Shown: piece after piece, positions 7,347 through 15,254 of the stretch
Layout of the letters: each line of letters starts with the position of its first letter
How positions within the stretch are numbered: position 1 is the stretch's first letter
IMG/VR virus record: IMGVR_UViG_3300035157_000211
Coordinates: 1-31,430 of that record
Origin: a virus
DNA length: 31,430 nucleotides
Reading direction: 5' to 3' (one strand)
Made by a program: the position numbers and the translations under genes
The notes under the pieces: generated by a model
Told to the model about the DNA's origin: nothing
The model's input: the letters and a program-made list of their open reading frames with translations, nothing else
Databases searched by the model: none

Positions 7347-9359
7347 CTATACAGGTTTACAGTCTGGAACTGCCCTGCCATCCTTCATCTTAGTTCCTGT
7401 TGCTTTGTAACCTTTCCAACAAGACTTCTTCTTAGGATCTCTCCCAATGTTTTTACGTGCTGTAGCTAGTGTTGCTTCAGACATATCAGGTGCAGATGCG
7501 GATGCTGGTTCCTGTCCTGCTTTGAATTTCTTAAAGGATTGCACTTTCTTTTTCTTATCGTCAGTTTTATTTAGCTTATTTTTCTTGCCAAATGCTGCCA
7601 TAGGACCTGATGGTTTACCTGATCCTCTGTACAAACCATATGACATACCCTCTGCCTTATATCCTTTATGGTGCATTCTTACTCCAGCTTCAGTTCTATA
7701 GGTTTCATTTTCCATTCTTCCACCTCTTGTCCCTGCTCTTCTCTGACGATTTCTCTCTGCTGCTCTCTTTGCTGCTGCCTTTCTATTTCTATCGTATGAA
7801 GACATTGCTTCATCAATGTTTGTTTCTTCGTGAGTAAATTTCATACCTTTAGTTGCTTTGTCTTTAAGTGCTTGACGTTTTTTAGGATCCATATTCTTAA
7901 CATATTTTTTATATGCTTCAGATCCATATCCTTTTAAGTCACCTTTCTTAGGTCCTGTATACACTGCTTCATCAACAAACTTGACAGGCATTGATACTGT
8001 TCCTTTACCTGGTACGTACTTTGTAGTTCTAGGTTTCTTAGGATCGTCACTCTTAAAGTCCTTATGAATCTTAGAGTATTCCTTTTTAGTCATCTTCAAT
8101 TCTTCTTTCTGCAACTTATCACTTGCATCTAGTACACCTTTGTGTCTCTTCTGCATCTTCTTATAGTCACCTTTGATAGCACTGGTTCCTATCTCGGTAG
8201 CTGCTTTCTTAACATAAGATCCATATGTCTTCTTGCTAAGTTCATTTACCATTACCTTGTCTGCTGGTCTTGCTGCTGCTGGTTTCTGTGTCTGTTCACC
8301 GTATGTAATACAAGGATCTTGACCACATCCACAGTTCTTCTTACACATATCTTTAGCAACAGTGCCTTCACCTACCATCTTCTTAGCAAGTTTAGAAAAA
8401 TGCTTGAGTCTCTTTTCACCTTTTAGTTTGTTTCCTTTTCTAACTGACGATGCTACAGGTGACTCACCAGTTTTAGGATCGATGTCATACATACCTTCTG
8501 ACATCTTTTTCTTTGCTGCTTCTCTCTTTGCCTTAGTCTTAGCAAGTATTCTTTCTCTTGCAGCGTCTGCTTCTTTCTTTGAGATTAGTTTTATTGCACC
8601 TAACTTTGCTGCTGGTTTACCTGGTTCATATCCAACACCAGATCCACTATCCATTGCTTCTGCTGTAAACTCTTCTTTTTTCGTCTTTGCTAGATATCTT
8701 GCCATAGCAGGAGATGGTTTATAATCTGATATCGGAGTATCTTTTACTGCTTTTCTTTTTGCTATCTTTTCTTGTGCTCTTTTTACCCTCTCTCTTCTAC
8801 CTACTTCATCCCCTCTATCAGCACGACCACCCGAAGATGATCCACCAAACATCTCATCTACTGTAAACTGTTCTGTCCTGTTGTCATTATTATTTTTATC
8901 AGACCACTTTACAGGTTTCATTTTGTCTTCTCTTTTCTGAGTGCTACCTTTTACACCTCTCCCTGCTTTATGTTCTGCTGTTCTTTTATCTATTGCTTCA
9001 CCTCTTTTCTCAGTTTGACCTAACCTTGCAGCGTTGTTGCCACCGTAACCAAACCTCCTCATATTTCTTACGGATGCTTTACCAAAATTAGAACGACCAC
9101 CTTCTTGTGATTTCTCTTGTAATGTTTCTTCACCCATAATCTTTCCCCCAGATTTTTTGATTTTAGATTTAACAATGTCGAGTGCAGTTACACCCTTACC
9201 ATATTTTTTCTCTGCCTGTTTTTGATAGACAGTTTTACCCTTAACTTTGTCTGCCCTTCTATAAGGTTGAGTAGTAGCATCTGACTTCTTTGGTGATGAA
9301 GGATCACCACCCGCCATAGCAATGCGATCTTTAACGTGGTCGTATGCTTCTTCTCTCAT
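7347..9359 (-). CDS. Very large lysine-rich, low-complexity phage protein with Cys-rich motifs
   Basis: 670 residues, extremely basic and poor in hydrophobic residues, so probably largely disordered. Notable islands: a Cys cluster CKKNCGCGQDPC near the middle that could bind metal; short acidic patches ending in EE or EA (FTVDEMFGGSS, EEFTAEAMDSGSG, IMGEETLQE) breaking the basic stretches; and a C-terminal CWKGYKATGTKMKDG module closed by a second Cys just before the end. That last module type recurs in marine phage proteins. The setting among other Lys-rich genes, and the T4 precedent of internal head proteins cleaved by the gp21 protease after acidic sites, suggest packaging with the DNA. 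This is inference only. Confidence 0.78.
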   Translation of the reverse strand: MREEAYDHVKDRIAMAGGDPSSPKKSDATTQPYRRADKVKGKTVYQKQAEKKYGKGVTALDIVKSKIKKSGGKIMGEETLQEKSQEGGRSNFGKASVRNMRRFGYGGNNAARLGQTEKRGEAIDKRTAEHKAGRGVKGSTQKREDKMKPVKWSDKNNNDNRTEQFTVDEMFGGSSSGGRADRGDEVGRRERVKRAQEKIAKRKAVKDTPISDYKPSPAMARYLAKTKKEEFTAEAMDSGSGVGYEPGKPAAKLGAIKLISKKEADAARERILAKTKAKREAAKKKMSEGMYDIDPKTGESPVASSVRKGNKLKGEKRLKHFSKLAKKMVGEGTVAKDMCKKNCGCGQDPCITYGEQTQKPAAARPADKVMVNELSKKTYGSYVKKAATEIGTSAIKGDYKKMQKRHKGVLDASDKLQKEELKMTKKEYSKIHKDFKSDDPKKPRTTKYVPGKGTVSMPVKFVDEAVYTGPKKGDLKGYGSEAYKKYVKNMDPKKRQALKDKATKGMKFTHEETNIDEAMSSYDRNRKAAAKRAAERNRQRRAGTRGGRMENETYRTEAGVRMHHKGYKAEGMSYGLYRGSGKPSGPMAAFGKKNKLNKTDDKKKKVQSFKKFKAGQEPASASAPDMSEATLATARKNIGRDPKKKSCWKGYKATGTKMKDGRAVPDCKPV

Positions 9360-9363
9360 TGTT

Positions 9364-9825
9364 TTAGTGCTTGTGACTCTCAGCGATAACTGTTTCTAGT
9401 TCGTCAACAGATACCATACTATGTAGAGTGTCAGACTCATCGATGATGTCATAATGTGTAACTAAATGTGTGTTACCATCTGCATCAGGTTGCTCCATCT
9501 CAACTAAAGTATGTGCTTCTGGTACAGTCTTACATAAACCTAACTCAGCGTGCTCAACATACTTAGCACAGATGTGGGTCTTCTTACCCATTGCTTTTGA
9601 TACAGTCTTTCTTTTGTTAAGAAGATACTTATCACTATCATCGTGATCTCCATCGTTGTCGATGTCCTTATCTTCTTTACCAACTGGGTCTAATTTCTTC
9701 GCTGCTTCTTTTAAGTCAGCAATTTGTTGTGCAATCAGTTGGCGAATGGTTGTTGATTCTTCTGACATAATCTGATCCTTTTTGGGGTTGACAATAACTT
9801 TAGTTTTTTTGGGTTTTTTAGGCAT
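9364..9825 (-). CDS. Lysine-rich protein with EF-hand-like calcium loop
   Basis: 153 residues from the ATG at 9825, which overlaps the upstream stop by one base. An internal ATG at 9768 (N-terminus MSEESTTIRQ) has a better ribosome binding site, AAGGA, and may be the true start. The segment DKDIDNDGDHDDSDKYL matches the Dx(D/N)xDGxxxxxD pattern of an EF-hand or dockerin calcium-binding loop, followed by a basic helix (NKRKTVSKAMGKK). A His/Cys-containing stretch (THICAKYVEHAELGLC) and an acidic C-terminus follow. Calcium binding is inferred from the motif. The partner is unknown; a virion or scaffold role fits the neighbours. Confidence 0.75.
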   Translation of the reverse strand: MPKKPKKTKVIVNPKKDQIMSEESTTIRQLIAQQIADLKEAAKKLDPVGKEDKDIDNDGDHDDSDKYLLNKRKTVSKAMGKKTHICAKYVEHAELGLCKTVPEAHTLVEMEQPDADGNTHLVTHYDIIDESDTLHSMVSVDELETVIAESHKH

Positions 9826-10511
9826 TAGAAGTTGGGGAACTCTTTTTTAAAAGCATCGGATGCTTCCTTATGCTTACCAGCATTTGTGAGTTTCTTAATG
9901 TCTTGGAGTTTAGCACGCTTCTTTAATTGTTCAGGTGTTGCTTCCTCCTGTAGTCCTAACCTCTCTCTCCAAGAGGCAGATGTAGGATCTTTTAATTCTT
10001 CTCTGTCCTTCTCAAATGTTTCTTGCATTGCCAATAATCTACGGACTTTATCTACTTTTGTTTCTTCCAAATTTTCTTCTCCTTCGATGGGATGTTCGAT
10101 AACGTTGCCATCAGCATCTTTCTCGTGATGTTCTGCTACCGTTTCTTCTTTTTGTACTACGTTTGTGCCAGTACCTTCGACTCCACCTTTGTATCCTGCT
10201 TTCTTAGCATCACCTTTTGCTTCTATAGACTTCATAGCAGCAGATGTTGATCCTTCAGTGGATGGTTTTTCTTTTGGTGTTTCGATCTTACCACTAGCAG
10301 CAGATGGTTTTGCTTTGATAGTATTTGCTAGTGCGGTTTCTAGGACTATTTCAGCAATCTCACGCTGAGTTTTACCTGTCAATCTCTCATTGATATATGT
10401 TTGTACAGCATCACCTTCGTAGTTATGCTGTGCATACTCGACAACATAAGTTACTGTTTGTACATCTGTAGGATTATACTTGATGAGCTTCTGTGCTAAA
10501 TTTAGATCCAT
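9825..10511 (-). CDS. Charged, partly disordered phage protein, unknown
   Basis: 228 residues. The first 60 look like a compact helical domain (LAQKLIKYNPTDVQTVTYVV, then a TGKTQREIAEIV helix). The centre is a Lys/Glu/Gly-rich linker with an acidic stretch EHPIEGEENLEE, and the end is helical with DIKKLTNAGKHKEASDAF. No family recognised. It sits in the lysine-rich gene block and is joined by a TAATG overlap to the EF-hand gene. The ACTAAATA sequence 20 or so bases upstream is a one-off match to the late promoter. Confidence 0.74.
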   Translation of the reverse strand: MDLNLAQKLIKYNPTDVQTVTYVVEYAQHNYEGDAVQTYINERLTGKTQREIAEIVLETALANTIKAKPSAASGKIETPKEKPSTEGSTSAAMKSIEAKGDAKKAGYKGGVEGTGTNVVQKEETVAEHHEKDADGNVIEHPIEGEENLEETKVDKVRRLLAMQETFEKDREELKDPTSASWRERLGLQEEATPEQLKKRAKLQDIKKLTNAGKHKEASDAFKKEFPNF

Positions 10512-10530
10512 TTGACCAAAACTGATAAGA

Positions 10531-11697
10531 CTATTTAGTGGTTACTTGTTTTTTGAAGTCTGAAAACTTCTTGACTGATTGACCAGGTGTCATTGCTTGT
10601 ACAGCAGCTCTGATAGTATCTTGACCAACTTTCCAATCGTTGCCAGTACCACCATCATCTGCTGATGGGTGTTTTTCTACCACTTCATTTAATGAAGTCA
10701 ACCAACAGTTAAATTCCCAGTTGTGTTCATCTCTAAAGATGACGTAGTTTGTACCACGGTAAACTACTTCTCCACGTACTCCTGTGTCAGCGTGTTCTAC
10801 GAGTGTGCCCAATGAGAATATCTCACCAGATATATATGCTTCTCGTAGATCATCTTGTGCAAGTTTAGGTGCAATCTTCCACAGTTCTGTGACCTGTTCT
10901 TCCTCTGGTTCGTCCTTTATACCCATCGCCATACGTAGTTCTTCCATCAATTTTTTACCATTAGAGAATCCTTTTGGTAATCCTTGAGAGAATGATTCAA
11001 AGTCACCTGATGCTGCAAACGCACGCATCTTAGATGCACTCATACCCTCAACACCATCGGAGTCGGGGTCTCTATCACCAGCAGATACAACTGCTAGTTC
11101 TTCAAAATCATATGCTACACCATTATATTTTTCAAGTAGTCCTTTAAATTCTGATACACGATCAGAACCAACTACCATAGTTACACCTGAGTATCCTTCT
11201 TGATTTAATGTTGATAGTACATTAAAAATGTTTGACATATCACCATCATTAACAATAGCATCAGAGTGTTCTTTAAACATCTGTTGCATATACTGTATCT
11301 TAGACTCAGGTTCCAATGGATTCTTTTTAGGATCCACTGTTCTACTTGGGTATATCCTATAGGAATCTGCTCCTTCAGAAGCAACAGCATCGAGTAGTTT
11401 CTCGTGTCCTATAGTTGGAGGGTTAAAGCGTCCAAAAGTTAAAGCAATGTGTCCAAGTCCTTCACCACCGTTCTCTTGTTTATAAGCATCTTCTTCAGCA
11501 CCTTGGTTTGCACCTTGTGTTGCTTGATCTGCTTCTTGTTTAGAGACAGCGACAAGACGTTCACCACCTTCAGACTTAGCAACAATGTTACCTTGTCTGT
11601 CAGCATAGTATCCGTGTCCTGCGTGTGACAATCCTCGCTTGGCAGCAGCTTCACCAGCAACTGTCCTTGCTTCTTTAAGGAATTGACTTAACTTCAT
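10531..11697 (-). CDS. Nucleotidyltransferase, NMNAT/cytidylyltransferase-like, with extra domains
   Basis: 388 residues beginning MKLSQFLKEA. After a roughly 80-residue Gly/Gln-rich leader comes a HIGH-superfamily Rossmann core: FGRFNPPTIGHEKLL (residues 88-102, HxGH as TIGH), MVVGSDRVSEF in the middle, and MSASKMRAFAASG, the ISxTxxR-like signature of nucleotidyltransferases. Known members transfer a nucleotide to NMN, phosphopantetheine or other phosphates. The C-terminal 130 residues (GEVVYRGTNYVIFRDEHNWE) form a separate domain. NAD salvage is the best guess for the substrate but cannot be proven. It follows the ligase-like gene, with a one-mismatch late promoter in between. Confidence 0.85.
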   Translation of the reverse strand: MKLSQFLKEARTVAGEAAAKRGLSHAGHGYYADRQGNIVAKSEGGERLVAVSKQEADQATQGANQGAEEDAYKQENGGEGLGHIALTFGRFNPPTIGHEKLLDAVASEGADSYRIYPSRTVDPKKNPLEPESKIQYMQQMFKEHSDAIVNDGDMSNIFNVLSTLNQEGYSGVTMVVGSDRVSEFKGLLEKYNGVAYDFEELAVVSAGDRDPDSDGVEGMSASKMRAFAASGDFESFSQGLPKGFSNGKKLMEELRMAMGIKDEPEEEQVTELWKIAPKLAQDDLREAYISGEIFSLGTLVEHADTGVRGEVVYRGTNYVIFRDEHNWEFNCWLTSLNEVVEKHPSADDGGTGNDWKVGQDTIRAAVQAMTPGQSVKKFSDFKKQVTTK

Positions 11698-11722
11698 TAC
11701 TACTTTATTACTTTTCCTTATT

Positions 11723-11730
11723 TATTTATC
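11723..11730 (-). promoter_or_regulatory. Candidate late promoter GATAAATA
   Basis: One mismatch from the late consensus TATAAATA, overlapping the stop of the ligase-like gene. It lies 26 bases before the ATG of the nucleotidyltransferase gene. AT-rich sequence makes chance matches possible. Confidence 0.4.
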
Positions 11731-12922
11731 AACCCCAGTTCTTCTCTACTGAGAAGTTGGCACGGGAAAATTCTAGTCGGTCAACCAATTTTACTGCTTT
11801 TCCAGCTCTGATGGCAACAAAACCTTCGGGTGCAGTCACTTTAAACCCAGTATCAGTCTTGATATATGTACCTATTCCTTTTATTTTTTCCAACTGCTTG
11901 ATTACTATATTTTTTGCGTAGATTATGTTCATATATGATGCAACTGTCATATAAACTGCTTGTTGATTTGTTGATAAGAACTGCATTCCATCTACTTTTA
12001 CCTTCTCCCATTTCTTTCTTGCTGCCTCTGTCTTCTTCATACCAATCTCTTTGTCTAGAGTCTCGTTAAAGTATGCAGTAAACCCTACTGCTATCTTTCT
12101 AGCGTTCTCTAGTCTCATACCTTTCCTTACAAACCTGTTGAAGTACACCTTAAACATAGCGTTGAACATAAACTTACCAGTACCAGTTCCAACAAGTGTA
12201 TCTAAGAACTTAGATGCTTGTTTTAATGATCCTTCTGTTCGATTTACAGCAGCGTCATACTTCGATCTCTCATTTGAGGTGAACATAGATGCTTTAGTTG
12301 CATCTTTAAACTCAGCAGTAGCAGCATAAACATCTTTATGTGTACCAAAGTTTGCTGTGTTGACACCAAACTGTGCTTGCATAGCACCTAGTTCATTACC
12401 AACATATTTTGTATGAAATACTATACCAACAGTGGCATTATCAACGTCTTTGTATATTGCTGATCCTTTTTCTACACAGTATGTGATAGTGTTAGGTGTG
12501 AAAGTAATACAGTTCTTACCTTTTATTTTCTGATAGTTCTTATCTCCATTAGTAAACAGAAGATCACCCTGTATCACACCTTTGATACCTAACTTAGGTA
12601 AAAATTGTAGACATAATTTTAATTTCTTAGCAAGTTCACCTTGATAATCGTGGAAAGCAATGTCACTTTCATTGTATATTACTTTCGGATTTGTCTTATT
12701 GAATACTGATTTTGTACCAACAAAAAATTGTTCTGTCTCAGGGTCAATACCACATACGATAGCGGGTGCACCATCCCATTTGGTAGTGATCATCATAGTA
12801 TTAGGTTTTTCTGAGAGCATTTCACCCAACTCTCTCAGGAAACTAATGGCATTCTTACCACCTTTTGTTCCATCGTTGAGTATATCGTCTTCTAAATGCT
12901 CTAAGTGAGTGTTCTTTGCCAT
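11729..12922 (-). CDS. DUF6267-type protein with ligase-like KWDG motif
   Basis: 397 residues from the ATG at 12922 (MAKNTHLEHLEDD), which starts eight bases after the upstream stop. A longer frame to 13051 would overlap that gene by 122 bases and its extra 43 residues look random. The protein matches a family widespread in T4-like phages that I recall as DUF6267. TTKWDGAPAIVCG (Lys48-Trp-Asp-Gly51) is strikingly like motif I (KxDG) of ATP-dependent DNA/RNA ligases and capping enzymes. It is followed by FFVGTKS (Ia-like), VIQGDLLF near residue 116 (III-like) and VGIVFHTKY near 165 (IV-like). Covalent nucleotidyl transfer is an inference; the acidic residue expected in motif IV is not obvious. 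Confidence 0.82.
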   Translation of the reverse strand: MAKNTHLEHLEDDILNDGTKGGKNAISFLRELGEMLSEKPNTMMITTKWDGAPAIVCGIDPETEQFFVGTKSVFNKTNPKVIYNESDIAFHDYQGELAKKLKLCLQFLPKLGIKGVIQGDLLFTNGDKNYQKIKGKNCITFTPNTITYCVEKGSAIYKDVDNATVGIVFHTKYVGNELGAMQAQFGVNTANFGTHKDVYAATAEFKDATKASMFTSNERSKYDAAVNRTEGSLKQASKFLDTLVGTGTGKFMFNAMFKVYFNRFVRKGMRLENARKIAVGFTAYFNETLDKEIGMKKTEAARKKWEKVKVDGMQFLSTNQQAVYMTVASYMNIIYAKNIVIKQLEKIKGIGTYIKTDTGFKVTAPEGFVAIRAGKAVKLVDRLEFSRANFSVEKNWG

Positions 12923-12929
12923 ACTATTA

Positions 12930-13928
12930 TTATACCATAGTTGCGTTAGTTCTGCCCGATACAAAAACTTTAGGATATATACCGACTCTTGCTCCTCTAA
13001 AGACTTGACCATCAATTTCAAACCTTCTATCACCACGATAAGTGGCAGCAAAGAATGCTTCGTAATCTCCCTTTGTGAATGATCTTAATCCTTCACTGTT
13101 GTTATACACTACGTGATCAGACCACTGTAAATCGAAGCAATTATCCTCATTTTTCTTAGGTTTTAGTATTGGATCACCTTGTCCTACCATAGTTACGTTC
13201 TCAATACCATTCTTTTTCTCTCCAAACTTAGTACCAAACACTGACAAACCTATAAGTTTAGTATCTTTTACTTTTTTATAGGTAGGTGCCTGTAGTTTAT
13301 TGTCCACAACGTAACCTGACGTTGCTCTTAAAAATTCTTCTGTCTCAGGATGGTTTTGTATAGCAGTTCCTGCCTGTTTAGATAGACCACCATACTGTTG
13401 AAATGATTTTGCACCTCCTGCTTTCTTATGTGATATGTAAATGGCATCAATTTTTCTACCATTCTTTACTGCCTCTATAACAAAATCTGCTTTAGCTTCT
13501 CTACCACTAACTTTTTCATCTACATTTCTTACACTCACACAATTCTCAAAGTTACCCATAGGTGTACATATCTTTATAGGTCCTGATGGGATAAAAGACT
13601 TTACTAACTTGTCTAGATTATCCATAGCAACTTGTTCAGACTTCATTACGTTTGCTCTACCTTTAATAGGTTTCTCAATCACATTGAGTGCCATCCACCC
13701 TGACATATTGTTTACTGTCACGTGTGCACACTCAGATCTCTTGATCTTTTTTGACTTGTTAGATTTTAATTTTACTTTTGTATTGGGTGCAATCGTACGA
13801 ATGATTTTATTACCTTGTTCGTTCCATAATAAAGCATTCTTCTCAGAATTTATGTTAAGTTCTAGGTTGTCCCACTCAGGATTGTTGCCAATATATTGAT
13901 CAAATTTTGCTGGTGATAGATTTGCCAC
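12930..13928 (-). CDS. Putative PD-(D/E)XK-like nuclease, uncharacterised phage protein
   Basis: 332 residues from a GTG at 13928 preceded by AGGATGA. The middle holds a pattern typical of restriction-endonuclease-like folds: KADFVIEA (Asp148), a short turn, then IYISHKK (Lys168) leading into FQQYGG, comparable with the D-x(n)-(S/D/E)xK core seen in many such nucleases. No family name can be assigned with confidence. The C-terminus (YEAFFAATYRGDRRFEIDG) is also globular. It is immediately upstream of the ligase-like gene with an 8-base gap, so the two are likely co-expressed. Alternative: a DNA-binding protein without nuclease activity. Confidence 0.78.
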   Translation of the reverse strand: MANLSPAKFDQYIGNNPEWDNLELNINSEKNALLWNEQGNKIIRTIAPNTKVKLKSNKSKKIKRSECAHVTVNNMSGWMALNVIEKPIKGRANVMKSEQVAMDNLDKLVKSFIPSGPIKICTPMGNFENCVSVRNVDEKVSGREAKADFVIEAVKNGRKIDAIYISHKKAGGAKSFQQYGGLSKQAGTAIQNHPETEEFLRATSGYVVDNKLQAPTYKKVKDTKLIGLSVFGTKFGEKKNGIENVTMVGQGDPILKPKKNEDNCFDLQWSDHVVYNNSEGLRSFTKGDYEAFFAATYRGDRRFEIDGQVFRGARVGIYPKVFVSGRTNATMV

Positions 13929-13950
13929 TCATCCTACCAAAGTCCGTCAA

Positions 13951-13958
13951 TATTTATT
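13951..13958 (-). promoter_or_regulatory. Candidate late promoter AATAAATA
   Basis: One mismatch from TATAAATA, overlapping the stop codon of the bilin reductase gene and 23 bases before the GTG of the nuclease-like gene. It would separate the metabolic genes from the following block if functional. Confidence 0.35.
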
Positions 13959-14640
13959 TAGGTATAGGAGGTATATCAAACAGTATGTCATTGATGTATC
14001 CTTCAGCAAACTCAGGTGAAAACCATTTACTTAAAACTGCTTTAGTTTTTTTATTTTTACGTTGCTGTTTACAATAATGAATCTGATCATCAAATCTAAG
14101 CATAGTATTGACCCAATCATTATCTTTCTTTGCTTTCTTTACTATATCAATATAAAAATCAATAAACTCTTCTATCATACATCCATACAATGACTTCTCT
14201 TCATCATTACGAAGACGCATAAACTGACAATAAGGAGAGAATATATCTGCCCACTCTGGTAGTGGTCTCTTCTCCTTAAACTCATACTTATTAGCAAGTT
14301 TACCTAGTTTTTTATAGATTTTATCTGTTTTATATACTGGTGATATATCTGCTATGGCAGCAGTAACTACAGTTGGTGTTGCAACTATGTCAGCACCAAA
14401 AATAGGTATGGGATACTCTGGATCTGGATATAAAACACAGTGCATCACCTCTATATTATCAGTATATCCAGTTTCTAAATGTACTTTACGAAGACCACGA
14501 CACTCGTGCATCTCATTAACAATAAAGATATCCTCTTTTTCTATAATAGGATACGCATTATGATGTGGTTTTAGATCAGGTAAATTTTCACAAGAATTTC
14601 TAATAATACTAGCAACGTGTTGTACTAGAGAAGAACTCAC
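13954..14640 (-). CDS. pcyA: Ferredoxin-dependent bilin reductase (PcyA/PcyX-like)
   Basis: 228 residues; reduces biliverdin to a phycobilin using ferredoxin electrons. Alignment by eye with Synechocystis PcyA is clear: RKVHLE (His54, Glu56) for His74/Glu76, VMHCVLYP (His67) for His88, IPIFGADIV (Asp84) for Asp105, TAAIADISP, LPEWADIFSPYC and the C-terminal YINDILFD. The PcyA NDKT segment with catalytic Asp220 reads NKKT here (Lys197), so one of the two key aspartates is missing. Product is therefore uncertain: phycocyanobilin as in PcyA, phycoerythrobilin as reported for the PcyX group of oceanic phages, or impaired. A GTG start forms a GTGA overlap with mazG. No heme oxygenase gene lies in this window. 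Confidence 0.92.
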   Translation of the reverse strand: MSSSLVQHVASIIRNSCENLPDLKPHHNAYPIIEKEDIFIVNEMHECRGLRKVHLETGYTDNIEVMHCVLYPDPEYPIPIFGADIVATPTVVTAAIADISPVYKTDKIYKKLGKLANKYEFKEKRPLPEWADIFSPYCQFMRLRNDEEKSLYGCMIEEFIDFYIDIVKKAKKDNDWVNTMLRFDDQIHYCKQQRKNKKTKAVLSKWFSPEFAEGYINDILFDIPPIPK

Positions 14641-15254
14641 CTATCACCTTCAGCACGGTTTTCAGATTTTTCTACACTAAATTCACCATCAGGATACCTA
14701 GCAGCAAGTTTAATAGTATTCATATAGATAATCTCTTCCATACGTACACCAAGTGCCATACACGCTTGAGATGCGTACCACATTATGTCACCTAGTTCTA
14801 GCATTAGATGTTCTTTATTATCTTCATCGTATGGTTTACCTTGGAACTTAATCTTCTTGACTATTTCCATAAACTCTCCTGCTTCTGCTACCAATCCTGA
14901 CGCAGCAGTATCAAGTCTCTCTATCTTACACCCTGCTTTCTTAAGTTCTTTGTATCTTGATACAAGTTTATCAAAATCTTTTGATTCATCACTTGTACAT
15001 AGGTCAACAAAGTGTTGATAGGCATCTAGATCAACTTCAAATTTTTTACCTTTATTCTTTTTATCTTTTTTCTGTTGTTGCTTATAGGTTTTCTTTCCTA
15101 TAGGAGGTTGGGGTGTGTCAAATCCTTTAGGAATTGCTTTTCTACCTTTTTTACCATCGGGTAAACCTGTATCAGCAGTATCTTCAAGAGGTAATTCTGA
15201 CTCAGGAATTGTTCCATCAACTCCTGCAACCATAGGATTCTTAGGGGTAATCAT
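14637..15254 (-). CDS. mazG: MazG-like nucleotide pyrophosphohydrolase with N-terminal extension
   Basis: Hydrolyses nucleoside triphosphates or, as proposed for phage MazG, modulates host (p)ppGpp and deoxynucleotide pools. The all-alpha NTP-PPase core lies at about residues 115-200: EAGEFMEIVKK (Glu124, Glu127, Glu130) and LMLELGDIMWY (Glu153, Asp156) give the ExxE...ExxD magnesium site. About 70 residues at the N-terminus are Pro/Gly/Lys-rich and low complexity (PQPPIGKKTYKQQQKKDKKN) and are not part of the core. Overlaps gp41 by ATGA and the bilin reductase by GTGA, so the three are probably co-translated. MazG next to gp41 is common in cyanomyoviruses. Confidence 0.92.
   Translation of the reverse strand: MITPKNPMVAGVDGTIPESELPLEDTADTGLPDGKKGRKAIPKGFDTPQPPIGKKTYKQQQKKDKKNKGKKFEVDLDAYQHFVDLCTSDESKDFDKLVSRYKELKKAGCKIERLDTAASGLVAEAGEFMEIVKKIKFQGKPYDEDNKEHLMLELGDIMWYASQACMALGVRMEEIIYMNTIKLAARYPDGEFSVEKSENRAEGDR

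Noticed and set aside
8142-8724. Plus-strand frames opposite the large lysine-rich gene
   Set aside because: They are antisense reflections of Lys/Ala-rich codons, Ser/Phe/Leu-rich, with no ribosome binding site or family features.
7347-9359. CRISPR-like or tandem DNA repeats in the lysine-rich gene
   Set aside because: The apparent repetition is amino acid bias (Lys, Ala, Gly codons), without regular unit length or spacers.
12923-13051. 43-residue N-terminal extension of the ligase-like protein
   Set aside because: It lies inside the upstream gene, the sequence looks random, and MAKNTHLEHLEDD at 12922 is a natural family start.
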